From: Leptodactylus fallax
Taxonomy: Eukaryota > Chordata > Amphibia > Anura > Leptodactylidae
Length of the DNA stretch: 64,000 nucleotides
Assembly (NCBI GenBank): GCA_947044405.1
Contig: CAMRHE010000332.1
Location: forward strand, 2,100,001-2,164,000
Direction: 5' to 3'
Positions 10,896-22,142 of the stretch are shown piece by piece. The translations under genes were made by a program, and so were the position numbers. Within the stretch, counting starts at the first letter, position 1, and the number at the start of each line of letters is the position of its first letter. The notes beneath the pieces were generated by a model. It worked only from the letters and a program-made list of their open reading frames with translations, ran no database searches and was not told the origin of the DNA.

Positions 10896-11071
10896 CAGAT
10901 TTCAAACTGTGGTTACTTCTTGAATATATGACGATGTCCGTACAAGCCACTAGACCTGTGTGCTGGGGCCGGTTCAGGCTACCACAGACCGTGGCCTGTA
11001 TGAAGATTGTAAGGAGTGTAGAGGCAACCAGACTATTATTATTTATTTATTTATTTATTTATAGAGCACCA

Positions 11072-12346
11072 TTAACCCCTTAATGACCGGGCCATTTTTT
11101 GTTTTTGCATTTTCGTTTTTCCCTCCCCACATTCCAAGAGCCATAACGTTTTCATTTTTCAGTTCCAGAGTCACATGATGACTTATTGTTTGCAAAACAA
11201 ATTGTACTTTGTAATGTCACCATTCAATATGCTGTGCAATGTACTGGGAAGCTGGAAAAAAATTCAGAATGAGGTGCAATTGGAGAAAAACTGCATTTGT
11301 GCCAAATTCATATGGGTTTAATTTTTACACCATTCACTGTGTGGTAAAAATGACATGTTACCTGTATTCTGCGGGTCAGTACGAACATGGCGATACCAAA
11401 TTTATATAGTATTTGTAATGTTTTGATACCTTTTAAAAAATTAAAAACTTTGCTAAATAGAAAAAAAAAATTTGTGTCGCCATATTGTGTCACCTGTAAC
11501 TTTTTCATATTTACATATATGGAGCTGGGTAAGGCGTCTTTTTATGCGGGACAACATGACATTTTTATTAATACCATTTGGGGAAAGATCTGATGGTTTG
11601 ATCACTTTTTATTCAATTTTTTATAGGAGGCAAAGTGTTGAAAAAAACACTATTTGGCCATTTTGATTTTTTTTCCCTGCTACGCCGTTCACCGTATGGG
11701 ATAAATATTTTAATAGTTCGGGCATTTTGGAGTGCGGGGACACCTAATGTGTTTATGTTTACTTTTGTTTATTTACTTTTATATCTGATCTAGGGAAAGG
11801 GGGGTGATTTCAACTTTTGTGTTTTTTTTATTTTTTTCATACTTTTAAAAACTTTTTTTTTTTCAACTTTTACTTGTATGATCAGACTCTCTAGGGACCT
11901 TGAAACCTAGGGAGTCTGATCGATCATACTATTCACTGCGATACTACTGTATCGCAGTGAATAGCAAAATGCCTTCACTGCTATTAGACGATGCCTCTGG
12001 CATCGTCTAATAGCTATACTGTAATGACAGGCCTGGGAGCCTTCAATAGGCTCCCAGCTGTCATGGCAACCGATCGCTGCCCTCCGAAGACGTTCTGGGG
12101 GGCAGAGATAAAGGAAAAATGGCGGCTGCGCAATTTATACGCCGCGGTCCCGTTTGACCGTGGCATCTAAAGGGTTAACAGCCGCGATCGGTGCAGGCAA
12201 CGATCGCTGCTGTTAGTGGCAGGTTCTGGCTGTATTATACAGCCGGCACCCGCGGTGTATGGAGAGCGTTCAGCTCCTGAGCGCACTCCATACATCGTCA
12301 TGCGACTCAGGACGTACTATTACGCCCTGGGTCGTTAAGGGGTTAA
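11072..12346. mobile_element. TTAA-flanked nonautonomous DNA element
   Basis: TTAACCCCTTAATGACC at the left and GGTCGTTAAGGGGTTAA at the right are inverted repeats, with TTAA duplicated at both ends (11072-11075 and 12343-12346). TTAA target choice is typical of piggyBac-like elements. The interior (poly-T, a palindrome near 11930-11965, ACGATCGC motifs) has no transposase. The paralogous site at about 55298 is empty. Confidence 0.72.
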
Positions 12347-12815
12347 TTCCATAGTGTTGTACATTATTATATTAATTCCATGGTGCTGTACATTATTATA
12401 TTAATTCCATGGTGCTGTACATTATTATATTAATTCCATGGTGCTCTGTACATTACTATATTAATTCCATGGTGCTGTACATTACTATATTAATTCCATG
12501 GTGTTTTACATTATTATATTAATTCCATGGTGCTCTGTACATTATTATAGTAATTCCATGGTGCTCTGTACATTATTATATTAATTCCATAGTGTTGTAC
12601 ATTATTATAATAATTCCATAGTGTTGTACATTATTATATTAATTCCATGGTGTTTTACATTATTATATTAATTCCATGGTGCTTTACATTATTATATTAA
12701 TTCCATGGTGCTCTGTACATTATTATAGTAATTCCATGGTGCTGTACATTATTATAATAATTCCATAGTGTTGTACATTATTATATTAATTCCATGGTGC
12801 TGTACATTATTATAT
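12347..12815. repeat. About 30-bp minisatellite (TTAATTCCATGGTGCTGTAC)
   Basis: Roughly 16 copies of a 29-31 bp unit, ATTCCATGGTGCTGTACATT plus ATTATATTA. A shorter version lies at 55300-55500. Confidence 0.92.
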
Positions 12816-12839
12816 ATATTCTGTGGTGCTCTGTTCCTC

Positions 12840-13180
12840 GGGTGCCGTGTCATGTCTTTTTATGGCCCCCACACATTCTCTGACCCCTTTCCCCCTACCA
12901 CAGCATATGATCACCTTTATTTACCCCCAACACACACACACAGAATATGATCCCCCTATTTATGGCCCCCACACAGTATCTGACCCTTTTTTTTTTTACC
13001 CCTCCCACCCAGCGAATGATAATCCTTATTTACCCCGACACACACATAATATGATCCCCCTATTTATGGCTCCCACACAGTTTATGACCCCCTCTTATAC
13101 CCCACCCCCCACAGTATATGACCCCTTTTTTTAAAGCCCTCCTGCATTATATGATCCCCTTTTTTACCGCCACCCACACA
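12840..13180. repeat. Degenerate about 60-bp tandem repeat
   Basis: Units built on TTTATGGCCCCCACACAGTA then TCTGACCCC recur with variation. Paralog at 56750-57030. Confidence 0.7.
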
Positions 13181-13191
13181 CAGAGTAGCGG

Positions 13192-13402
13192 CCGATAATT
13201 TTTACTCATCTATCCATGCTCCAGTCCAGGCCGCTCTCCTCTGCCACCTCCAGGGTGCGCTGTAGTTGACGCCAAAGAACGCCGGAATGCTGTGCGTAGC
13301 ATCCGGTGTTCTTCAACATCATGATGTAAGTGTAGCGCCGCTTAGAGCAGGCAGCGGAGGACGGCTAGCACAGGAGCGTGGACAGATGAGTAAAAATTAT
13401 CA
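13192..13402. mobile_element. Short foldback element
   Basis: GATAATTTTTACTCATCTAT and GACAGATGAGTAAAAATTAT are inverted arms, and the match extends inward (CCATGCTCC against GGAGCGTGG). It is absent from the paralogous flank at 57030. Confidence 0.6.
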
Positions 13403-13404
13403 GC

Positions 13405-14590
13405 AGTTGCTTATTGCAATAACATAAGTAGTTGTCAATTAAAAAAAATGCCGCCCCCCCCCCCCCCCTAGTTATTCCATCACCTCAGGCTGCCTCATGG
13501 AAGGTGCGGCCCTGCAGCTGCCACTTGGTTCGGACAATGTGTGTTACCCAAAATGTCTTGGCGTGTCAGAGGTTCGCCATCACTGACACAGATACTAATA
13601 ATAATTTCATACATAATCTATAGAACTTTCCATATCAGAGGACACATGAACAGACAATATCAGACATTACAGTGTAACAAAATGACATATCAGACAATAG
13701 GAGTGAGGGCCCGGGCACAAGAGCTTACAATCTATGAGGAGATAGGGGGACACAAGAGGTCAGAGGGCTTGTTTGGTACAATGGTCCGACCAGCTATTAA
13801 TACATAAGGTCATATAACTGAAGCTGTCTGAGCCGTCACCGGCCGCTTTCTGTGAATATACAGATACTAAGAGCAGGGAAACTTTTTTAGCAAATCCTGC
13901 CTGAAAAAATGTTGCTTTTAGGGCATGTGTGAAGCTGCCGTAGTTGGGCATTCACCACCTACAGTCACACTAAAATTACAAAAACCCTCCTGAAACCCTC
14001 CTCTCTTTTATTGCAGATTTTGACTTTATGGCTCCAGTAAATATTCCTGGCACATAACTCCGGCACTTTATGTACATTTTAACCCTTTACCTATCTATTA
14101 CATTATAGCCTTAGGCCAGTAACATTGTATCCCTCTCTACATTCCGGCTTTCATAGCTTTTTACATTCTATTTCATTATAGCTTTACGAGATCTTGTATT
14201 TTGTGGGTACAGAAGACTTTTTGATCAGTTTTTATTACTTGTTTTTGAAAGGTGAGATGAGCAGAAAACATCCATTCTGGCCTCTGAATTTTAAGGTTTA
14301 TGGCGTTTGTCATGTAGAATAAATAACCTACTAATTTTATTTTAGCGGTTGTTACAGGTTTAGTGATAACAATTGTGTGTTTTTTATTTTTTTCCATTAA
14401 CAAGGTGGAAAAAAAAGTGTATTTTTCCTTTTTTTTTTTTTCTGTAAAATGACACTAAGTCAGGATTAACCGCAGCATATAAGGGGTTAAATGGCAAGTA
14501 TGGTTCAGACTGATAATGGAGGGGGTTGAAATCACGTTTAATGTTACCGTGATTTTGAATGTGCTCTACTTGGGGTGAACAGCAGTACAC
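13405..14590. other. No gene recognised; repeat-like segments
   Basis: Includes a C run (13455-13469), a dispersed GAGCTTACAATCTATGAGG repeat at about 13670-13755 (relative at 55580-55612) and AT-rich sequence. Only short, domain-free frames. Confidence 0.4.
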
Positions 14591-14594
14591 TTAG

Positions 14595-15950
14595 CTCAAG
14601 CCCCGAGTCCTTCTCCTTCAACACTGTAGGGATTTAATCGGATTGTCCGGGGTAAACCATTCCAGAGCACTGGTGCAGCATATTTATATTGTATTATGTG
14701 GTGGACGGGCAACCACTGCAGCAACTGACACAAGGTAGAGGCATCTGTTTACTGGTTTGTGAGAAAGATGAGTCTGGGGGCCGCATTCAGGACAGATTGT
14801 AGAGGGGAGAGTTTAATAAATGGATTAGTAGAAAATTACTATATTCAAGTCATGAATGAATCAGAGCGACAATGAGGGGTTTTCGATGTTTCCTAAGTAA
14901 GAAAAAGGTGAACTCTGGAGATGTTTTTGTGGTGGAGATGACAAGAGCGAGCAAGTGTCTGAATATGTGGGGCGAAGGTGAGATCTGAGTCAAATACAAC
15001 CCCCAGACAGCAGGCATTATATATACTGCCTAAGTGTAATAGTAAGGCCACAGACAGATATGGAGATATCAGGGTTAGGTCGGTTACTAGATGGAGGGAA
15101 CACAAGAAGTTCAGTTTTTGAAAGATTCAATTTCAGATAAAGAGAAGACCTGATGTTAGAGACAGTAGAGAGACAGTCACTGGTGTTCTGTAGTAGTGCA
15201 GGGGTGATGTCACGGGATGAGGTATATAGTTGGGGATCATCTGCATAAAGATGGTACCGGAAGCCAAATCTGCTGGTGGTTTGTCCAATAAAGGCTCTGT
15301 AGAGAGAGAGAAGAGGAGGAGGCCAAGGACCGAGCCCTGAGGAACCCCAACCTCAAGGGGCAGAGGAGAAGAAATAGCACCAGCAAATGATACGCTAAAT
15401 AAGCGGTCAGAGAGATAGGAAGAAAACCAAGAGAGAGCGGTATCCCTGAGGACAATAGGATGGAGCATAGTGAGGAGGAGTTGGTGGTCTACAGTGTCAA
15501 ATACTGCTGAGAGATCCAGAAGAATAAGTAGTGAATAGTTCCCTTTAGATTTAGCCGTCAGGAGATCATTGAAGACTTTTTGTCAGGGCCATTTCTGTAG
15601 AATATAGTTCAGGAAAACCTGACTGTAAGGGGTCCAGAAGAGAGTTAGCAGAGAGAGAGCGGATTAGGTGGGAATAGACCAAGCGTTCCAGGAGTTTAGA
15701 GATGAAGGGGAGGTTAGAGAAGGGTCAATAGCAGCTCAGGATGGGTCGATGGAGAATTTTTTTTTCTGTAGTGGGATTATGACAACATGTTTGAAAGAAA
15801 AAGGAAACGATTCCAGAAAAAAGGCTAAAAATTTTTGTAAAGTAAGTAGTAGCAACAAGGAACAGAGACCGATAGAGGTGTGATGGGATCGCGATGCTAG
15901 TCCAAGTAGTAGGGCGAGAAGAAGAAAGGAGCTGGGAGACATTATTATTA
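14595..15950 (-). mobile_element. LINE fragment (same family as the array), RT to 3' end
   Basis: On the minus strand [20 protein letters not shown] and GVPQGSVLG identify a non-LTR reverse transcriptase. YADD is present in a shifted frame near 15243. [20 protein letters not shown] retains the RSCHLH segment missing from all array copies. It is 5'-truncated and multiply frameshifted. The clade is probably CR1/L2-like; I cannot settle it by eye. Confidence 0.8.
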
Positions 15951-17870
15951 CTGCATAGATGGAAATGAAGTATTCTGGAAAAAAATAAAATGGAAAACCG
16001 ACAGAAGGCTCTTTCCATTTTTACTGTGTATTGGGTAATGTCCTATTTTTTGATGGAAATTATTTACCATCTGTTAAAAAAGATGGATTTGTGAACACAC
16101 CCATAGGTATTCATTGTACTGAAAACAGCCATCAACCAACGTATACAGGTAAAAAATCTCAGTCCCTCAATTGAAATGTATTTGCCCTCGCAAAGGATCG
16201 GAAGTAAAACTCAAAAGGAGTTTTAAAATCTCAAAAAGAGATTTCCTAAAGTTAATTTTGCTTCTGATGTCTGATCTTGCTTTCCGACTGCAGATTTTTT
16301 GGTAACAGACAAACCAGTCTGGATAGGGGACGCTTTTACCAGGAGTCTGGAAAGTATTTGCTATGAGCTCATATCCAATGGCAAAAAGCCTAGACTAGAA
16401 ATGGGCGTAACAATCCCGCCCTCTGATTTCTGATCTTTCCTATGAACTGGTGCCCAAAACTGGGCTACATACTCAAGACGTCATCGCACATAAAATGATG
16501 AGTTATTTTTAATAAAATAATACAATTATTGATATTGCATAATTAATTAGATATATAGTTTGTGATATATTTACTTTCATGGGATTTCAATCACTGGCTA
16601 TTTTTATGAATTAGAGGAGCTTTGCAACTTTTATCTATCTATGGTTGTCAACCGAGGAGAAATAGGGGAGCTGGAGTTAGTGCTTTGGTCACGGTGCTAT
16701 GTAAAAGTGTAAACCAATATTTTCTTCTCTAAAAGTTATGCCTTTCCTAATAAAGTATAGTATCTTGATGACTTTTGATGCAGAAGACAAGATTGAGCGC
16801 TACTAATCCAGCTGGTAACGGCCTATTAAAAAAGCAGCGGGAGACCAGCAGGGCCACCAGTACCCGGGTTTGCTAGTGGAGGCACTGTAAAGAGTTAAAG
16901 TCTCTCCCTTTAAAGTCTGATCTGAGAGGACTCTGATCATGGGCATTACCGCTGGATCGCCACTATGTAAAACAGGGGCACATTTAAAGATCCTACATTA
17001 AGGCGGATGTCGAGAAAGGGTAAAGATTGTTGGTGAAAGTAAAGGAATTCACTAATATATATGAGATTTTGGAGACAGGGTTTCATCCCACTTTTTAATA
17101 TTAAGAATATTACAGGCATAAATAAATTGAGACGTATTTTTAGTATAATCTTGGCTTGGCTATTAGGAGATAAGTGCAGTTTGGGGGTCAATATAATAGC
17201 TATATGCAACTACAACGCATAGTAAAAGTCACAAGAGAGCAAGACATTTTCAGACACAAGAGTGTTCACTTGTTGAATGTGTTTATTGGTGTAAGCTTTA
17301 TTTCAAGGGTGTATAAAATGAGACTAGTAAGAAAAACAGGATAAGTAGCTCAGGCAATTCTAGAGAAAAAAAAATGGGATGATGTAATGAAGAAGGTGTT
17401 AAAACTGTCATATACCAATACGATCATTCAGTTTCTTATAGTCAATAGATTTCTCTTGTTTCCATAACTTTGAAGCTACAGAAACAGAATAACCCAGCTT
17501 TGCTACACTGTTTCTGTAGCTCACATTCTCCTCTATGAGAATTACAGATACATTATAGAGCAGCATTACTCAGCTGTTCTTGTAAGTCTCGGCCATAGGG
17601 GTCAGGACTTTGTAGCTGTTATTCCCATCTCGGCTTGCTGGTGTTAACTGTCCCAGCCCCGCCGGAGGATATGCTCATTTCTGATGAGGCGGACACCTTG
17701 CCATGAATTTGGTGACCCCCCTTGTGCCCCTTGCAATACCCTCAATCAGGAAATTGGCAAGAGAGTTGTTAAAGAGAAAAAAAAAGTTGCAAATGTTGGA
17801 GCAAATACCCGACTGGTGTACAAAGCTTATCTCCTGAGTAAAATCTTTCATTTTGAGCAATTTCTTTTTA
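15951..17870. other. Intergenic, no confident gene
   Basis: AT-rich sequence. 16490-16700 resembles the GGAGTCGGAGTCGG repeat family. Probable ZNF-B 3'UTR lies toward 17300-17870. Confidence 0.4.
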
Positions 17871-17872
17871 AA

Positions 17873-18903
17873 TTATTTTCCACTTTCTGAACATGAATAT
17901 GGCTTCTCTCCTGTATGAATTCTCTGGTGTGTAATAAGTTCTACTTTCCTGTTAAAGGATTTCCCACATTCTGAACATAGAAATGGCTTCAACCCTGTGT
18001 GATTTCTTTCATGTTTGACGAGAGAATATTTTTGTCTAAAACATTTCCCACATTCTGAACATGAAAATGGATTCTCCCCTGTGTGACTTCTCTGATGTAG
18101 AACAAGAATTGATTTTCGAGCAAAACATTTTCCACATTCTGAACATGAATATGGCTTCTCTCCTGTGTGAATTCTCTGATGTAGAACAAGAACTGATTTC
18201 CGGATAAAACATTTCCCACATTCTGAACATGGAAATAGTTTCTCCTCTGTGTGACTTCTTTCATGACTGACAAGATAACGTTGCTCATTAAAACATTTCC
18301 CACATTGTGAACATGAATATGGCATCTCCCCTGTGTGAATTCTCTGATGTTTAACAAGACTTGATTTATGGCTAAAACATTTCTCACATTCTGAACATGG
18401 AAATTGCTTCTCCTCTGTGTGACTTTTTTCATGACTTTCAAGATAAAATTTCACCTTAAAACATTTCCCACATTGTGAACATGAAAATGGCTTATCCTGT
18501 GTGTGAACACTCTGATGTGTAATAAGATTTGCTTTGCGAGCAAAACATTTTCCACATTGTGAACATGAATATGGCTTCTCCCCTGTGTGAATTCTCTCAT
18601 GTCTAACAAGATCTGCTTTTGAAGTAAAACAATTCCCACATTCTGAACATGAATATGGCTTCTTCCCTGTGTGACTTCTCTTATGTACACCACTTTTGCG
18701 GTTTTTATTTTGCTTCTTGTTCTGTGATGGATCAGAAGATAAGACCTGTATAGAAGGATCAGATGACAGATCTTTGCTGTGAAGGGCTGAGGGTATATCT
18801 GGGATAATGACATGTTCTTCATATGTATCTTGTGTGATACCACCATCATCTGCTTTATCATCTGAAGATATGAGATGCCCCTCGGAGCTCCTGGTACAGA
18901 AAT
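17873..18903 (-). CDS. ZNF-B exon 4 (linker and nine C2H2 fingers)
   Basis: The exon opens at CTTGGCAG|ATTTCTG. The linker [20 protein letters not shown]... is followed by nine intact fingers, from [20 protein letters not shown] to [20 protein letters not shown]. Each keeps both Cys and both His. The stop TAA follows the ESGK tail shared with ZNF-A. Confidence 0.9.
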
Positions 18904-21900
18904 CTGCCAAGAATAAAGATCATTACTTATGAATAATATAATTATATTCATATTTTAGAACATTTCTGTCATGAACATTGTGACTGCAATGGGTTAATTT
19001 ATTTCTACTCCCTCACCTTCTGCTAAGGCTGCAAACTGTGCATAAATTACATCTCACCACAGAAAGAATGAATGATGGAGGAGTGTGAATGTACAATCTA
19101 CCACTCTTTTCAGAAGGAGGAATGTTGACCCCCTTTCTCATGGTGCTCTTACTGGATGTCAATGGAGGAAACACATACAGAGACTGAATTCATTCTTTCC
19201 ATACAGATAATGAGAGGCCGTGTGTATTTAGTCATGTCTATTACCTGCTGATGTGAGGGGCTGCTGATCCTCCATCATCACCTCCTTGTACACATCTTTG
19301 TGTCCTTCTAAATACTCCCACTCCTCCATGGAGAAATAGACAGCGACATCCTGACACCTTATAGGAACCTGACAACACAATGATACAGTCATCACCAGAT
19401 CCCTTCATAGCTCCTGTATAATGTCCCAGCATTCCCAGCAGTGTCACCTCTCCAGTCAGCAGCTCAATCATCTTGTTGGTGAGTTCTAGGATCTTCTGTC
19501 CATTGATCTTCTCCCCATGTATCAGGGAGTGAGGTGGAGGCCCCGGGATTGGGCTCAGGGTTCTCCCCCATCCTTCAGACACAGGAGCCTGACAGCGCCC
19601 ACTAGAGGTCTTCTTCACTACTGTGTAATCCTGTTTATGGAGAGACACATTAATAAATATCACTACATACATGTCCAGAGTCCCTCACCTCTCCAGTCAT
19701 ATCATCTGTTATTACTATAGATAAGAATGATGTAATGTGACATCATCAGAATCTCTCACCTCTCCAGTCATATCATCTGTTATTACTATAGAAAAGAATG
19801 ATGTAATGTGACATCATCAGAATCTCTCACCTCTCCAGTCATATCATCTGTTATTACTATAGATAAGAATGATGTAATGTGACATCATCAGAATCTCTCA
19901 CCTCTCCAGTCATATCATGTGTTATTACTATAGATAAGAATGATGTAATGTGACATCATCAGAATATCTCACCTCTCCAGTCATATCATCTGTTATTACT
20001 ATAGATAAGAATGATGTAATGTGACATCATCAGAATCTCTCACCTCTCCAGTCATATCATCTGTTATTACTATAGATAAGAATGATGTAATGTGACATCA
20101 TCAGAATCTCTCACCTCTCCAGTCATATCATCTGTTATTACTATAGATAAGAATGATGTAATGTTGAATCTTTCAAAAACTGAACTTCTTGTGTTCCCTC
20201 CATCTACTAAGCGACCTAACCTTGATATCTCCATATCTGTCTGTGGCCTTACTATTACCCCGAGGCGGCATGCCAGCTGTCTGGGGGTTGTGTTTGATTC
20301 AGATCTCACCTTTACCCCATATATTCAGACCCTTGCACCTTAAAAACATCTCTAGAATTTGCCCTTTTCTCACCGTGGAAACATCAAAACCCCTCATTGT
20401 CGCTCTGATTCTCTATCGTCTTCACTACTGCAATTCTCTTCTAATTGTTCTTCCTCTTACTAATCTCTTCCTCTACAAACTGTCCTGAATGCGGCCCCCA
20501 GACTCATCTTTCTGTCAAACCAGTACACAGACGCAACTACCTTGTGTCAGTCGCTGTATTGGTTGCCCATCCATTACAGAGTACAATATAAAATTAAAAC
20601 ACTGACCCACAAATCCATCCATAGCTCTGCGCCCCCCTATATCTCCGCTCTCGTAACTGTCTACCGCCCTAACCGTCCTGCCAATGACCTTAGACTTGCA
20701 TCCTCTGTTATCCAATCATCCTACTTCCGTCTCCAAGACTTTTCTCGTGCTGCACTGGTGCTCTGGAATGCTTTACCCCAGACAATCTGATTAATCCCCA
20801 ACTACAGCAGCTTCAAAACTGCCCTAAAGTCACATCTGTATGGTCAGGCTTGTGAGGTGGAGAACAATAACGCCTTTTATCCTTCCTCCTCTGTTCCTCA
20901 TATCCGGCCCTTCCATCTAGAAGTTACACTGCATTCCTCGCACTTAGTATCTGTTTCAGATATCATCAGTGTATCATCAGAATCTCTCACCTCTCCAGTC
21001 ATATCATCTGTTATTACTATAGATAAGAATGATGTAATGTGACATCATCAGAATCTCTCACCTCTCCAGTCATATCATCTGTTATTACTATAGATAAGAA
21101 TGATGTCATGTGACATCATCAGAATCTCTCACCTCTCCAGTCATATCATCTGTTATTACTATAGATAAGAATGATGTAATGTGACATCATCAGAATCTCT
21201 CACCTCTCCAGTCATATCATCTGTTATTACTATAGATAAGAATGATGTAATGTGACATCATCAGAATCTCTCACCTCTCCAGTCATATCATCTGTTATTA
21301 CTATAGATAAGAATGATGTAATGTGACATCATAAGAATCTCTCACCTCTCCAGTCATATCATCTGTTATTACTATAGATAAGAATGATGTAATGTTGAAT
21401 CTTTCAAAAACTGAACTTCTTGTGTTCCCTCCATCTACTAAGCGACCTAACCTTGATATCTCCATATCTGTCTGTGGCCTTACTATTACCCCGAGGCGGC
21501 ATGCCAGCTGTCTGGGGGTTGTGTTTGATTCAGATCTCACCTTTACCCCATATATTCAGACCCTTGCACCTTAAAAACATCTCTAGAATTTGCCCTTTTC
21601 TCACCGTGGAAACATCAAAACCCCTCATTGTCGCTCTGATTCTCTCTCGTCTTCACTACTGCAATTGTCTTCCAATTGTTCTTCCTCTTACTAATCTCTT
21701 CCTCTACAAACTGTCCTGAATGCGGCCCCCAGACTCATCTTTCTGTCAAACCAGTACACAGACGCAACTACCTTGTGTCAGTCGCTGTATTGGTTGCCCA
21801 TCCATTACAGAGTACAATATAAAATTAAAACACTGACCCACAAATCCATCCATAGCTCTGCCCCCCCCTATATCTCCTCTCTCGTAACTGTCTACCGCCC

Positions 21901-22100
21901 TAACCGTCCTGCCAATGACCTTAGACTTGCATCCTCTGTTATCCAATCATCCTACTTCCGTCTCCAAGACTTTTCTCGAGCTGCACCGGTGCTCTGGAAT
22001 GCTTTACCCCAGACAATCTGATTAATCCCCAACTACAGCAGCTCAAAACGCCCAAATACATCTGTTGGTGGGGCGTGGGGGGGGGGGGAAAAACACCCCT

Positions 22101-22142
<42 letters not shown>

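Noticed and set aside
16946..17209. 87-residue minus-strand ORF with SLPFLDIRLNV
   Set aside because: It faintly recalls the FLD motif of Penelope-like or other retroelement proteins, but the match is too short to call.
19678..20160. CRISPR-like pattern of regular direct repeats
   Set aside because: The 71-bp units are head-to-tail with no spacers, in a vertebrate intron; in the array the 'spacers' are identical LINE blocks. No cas-like genes.
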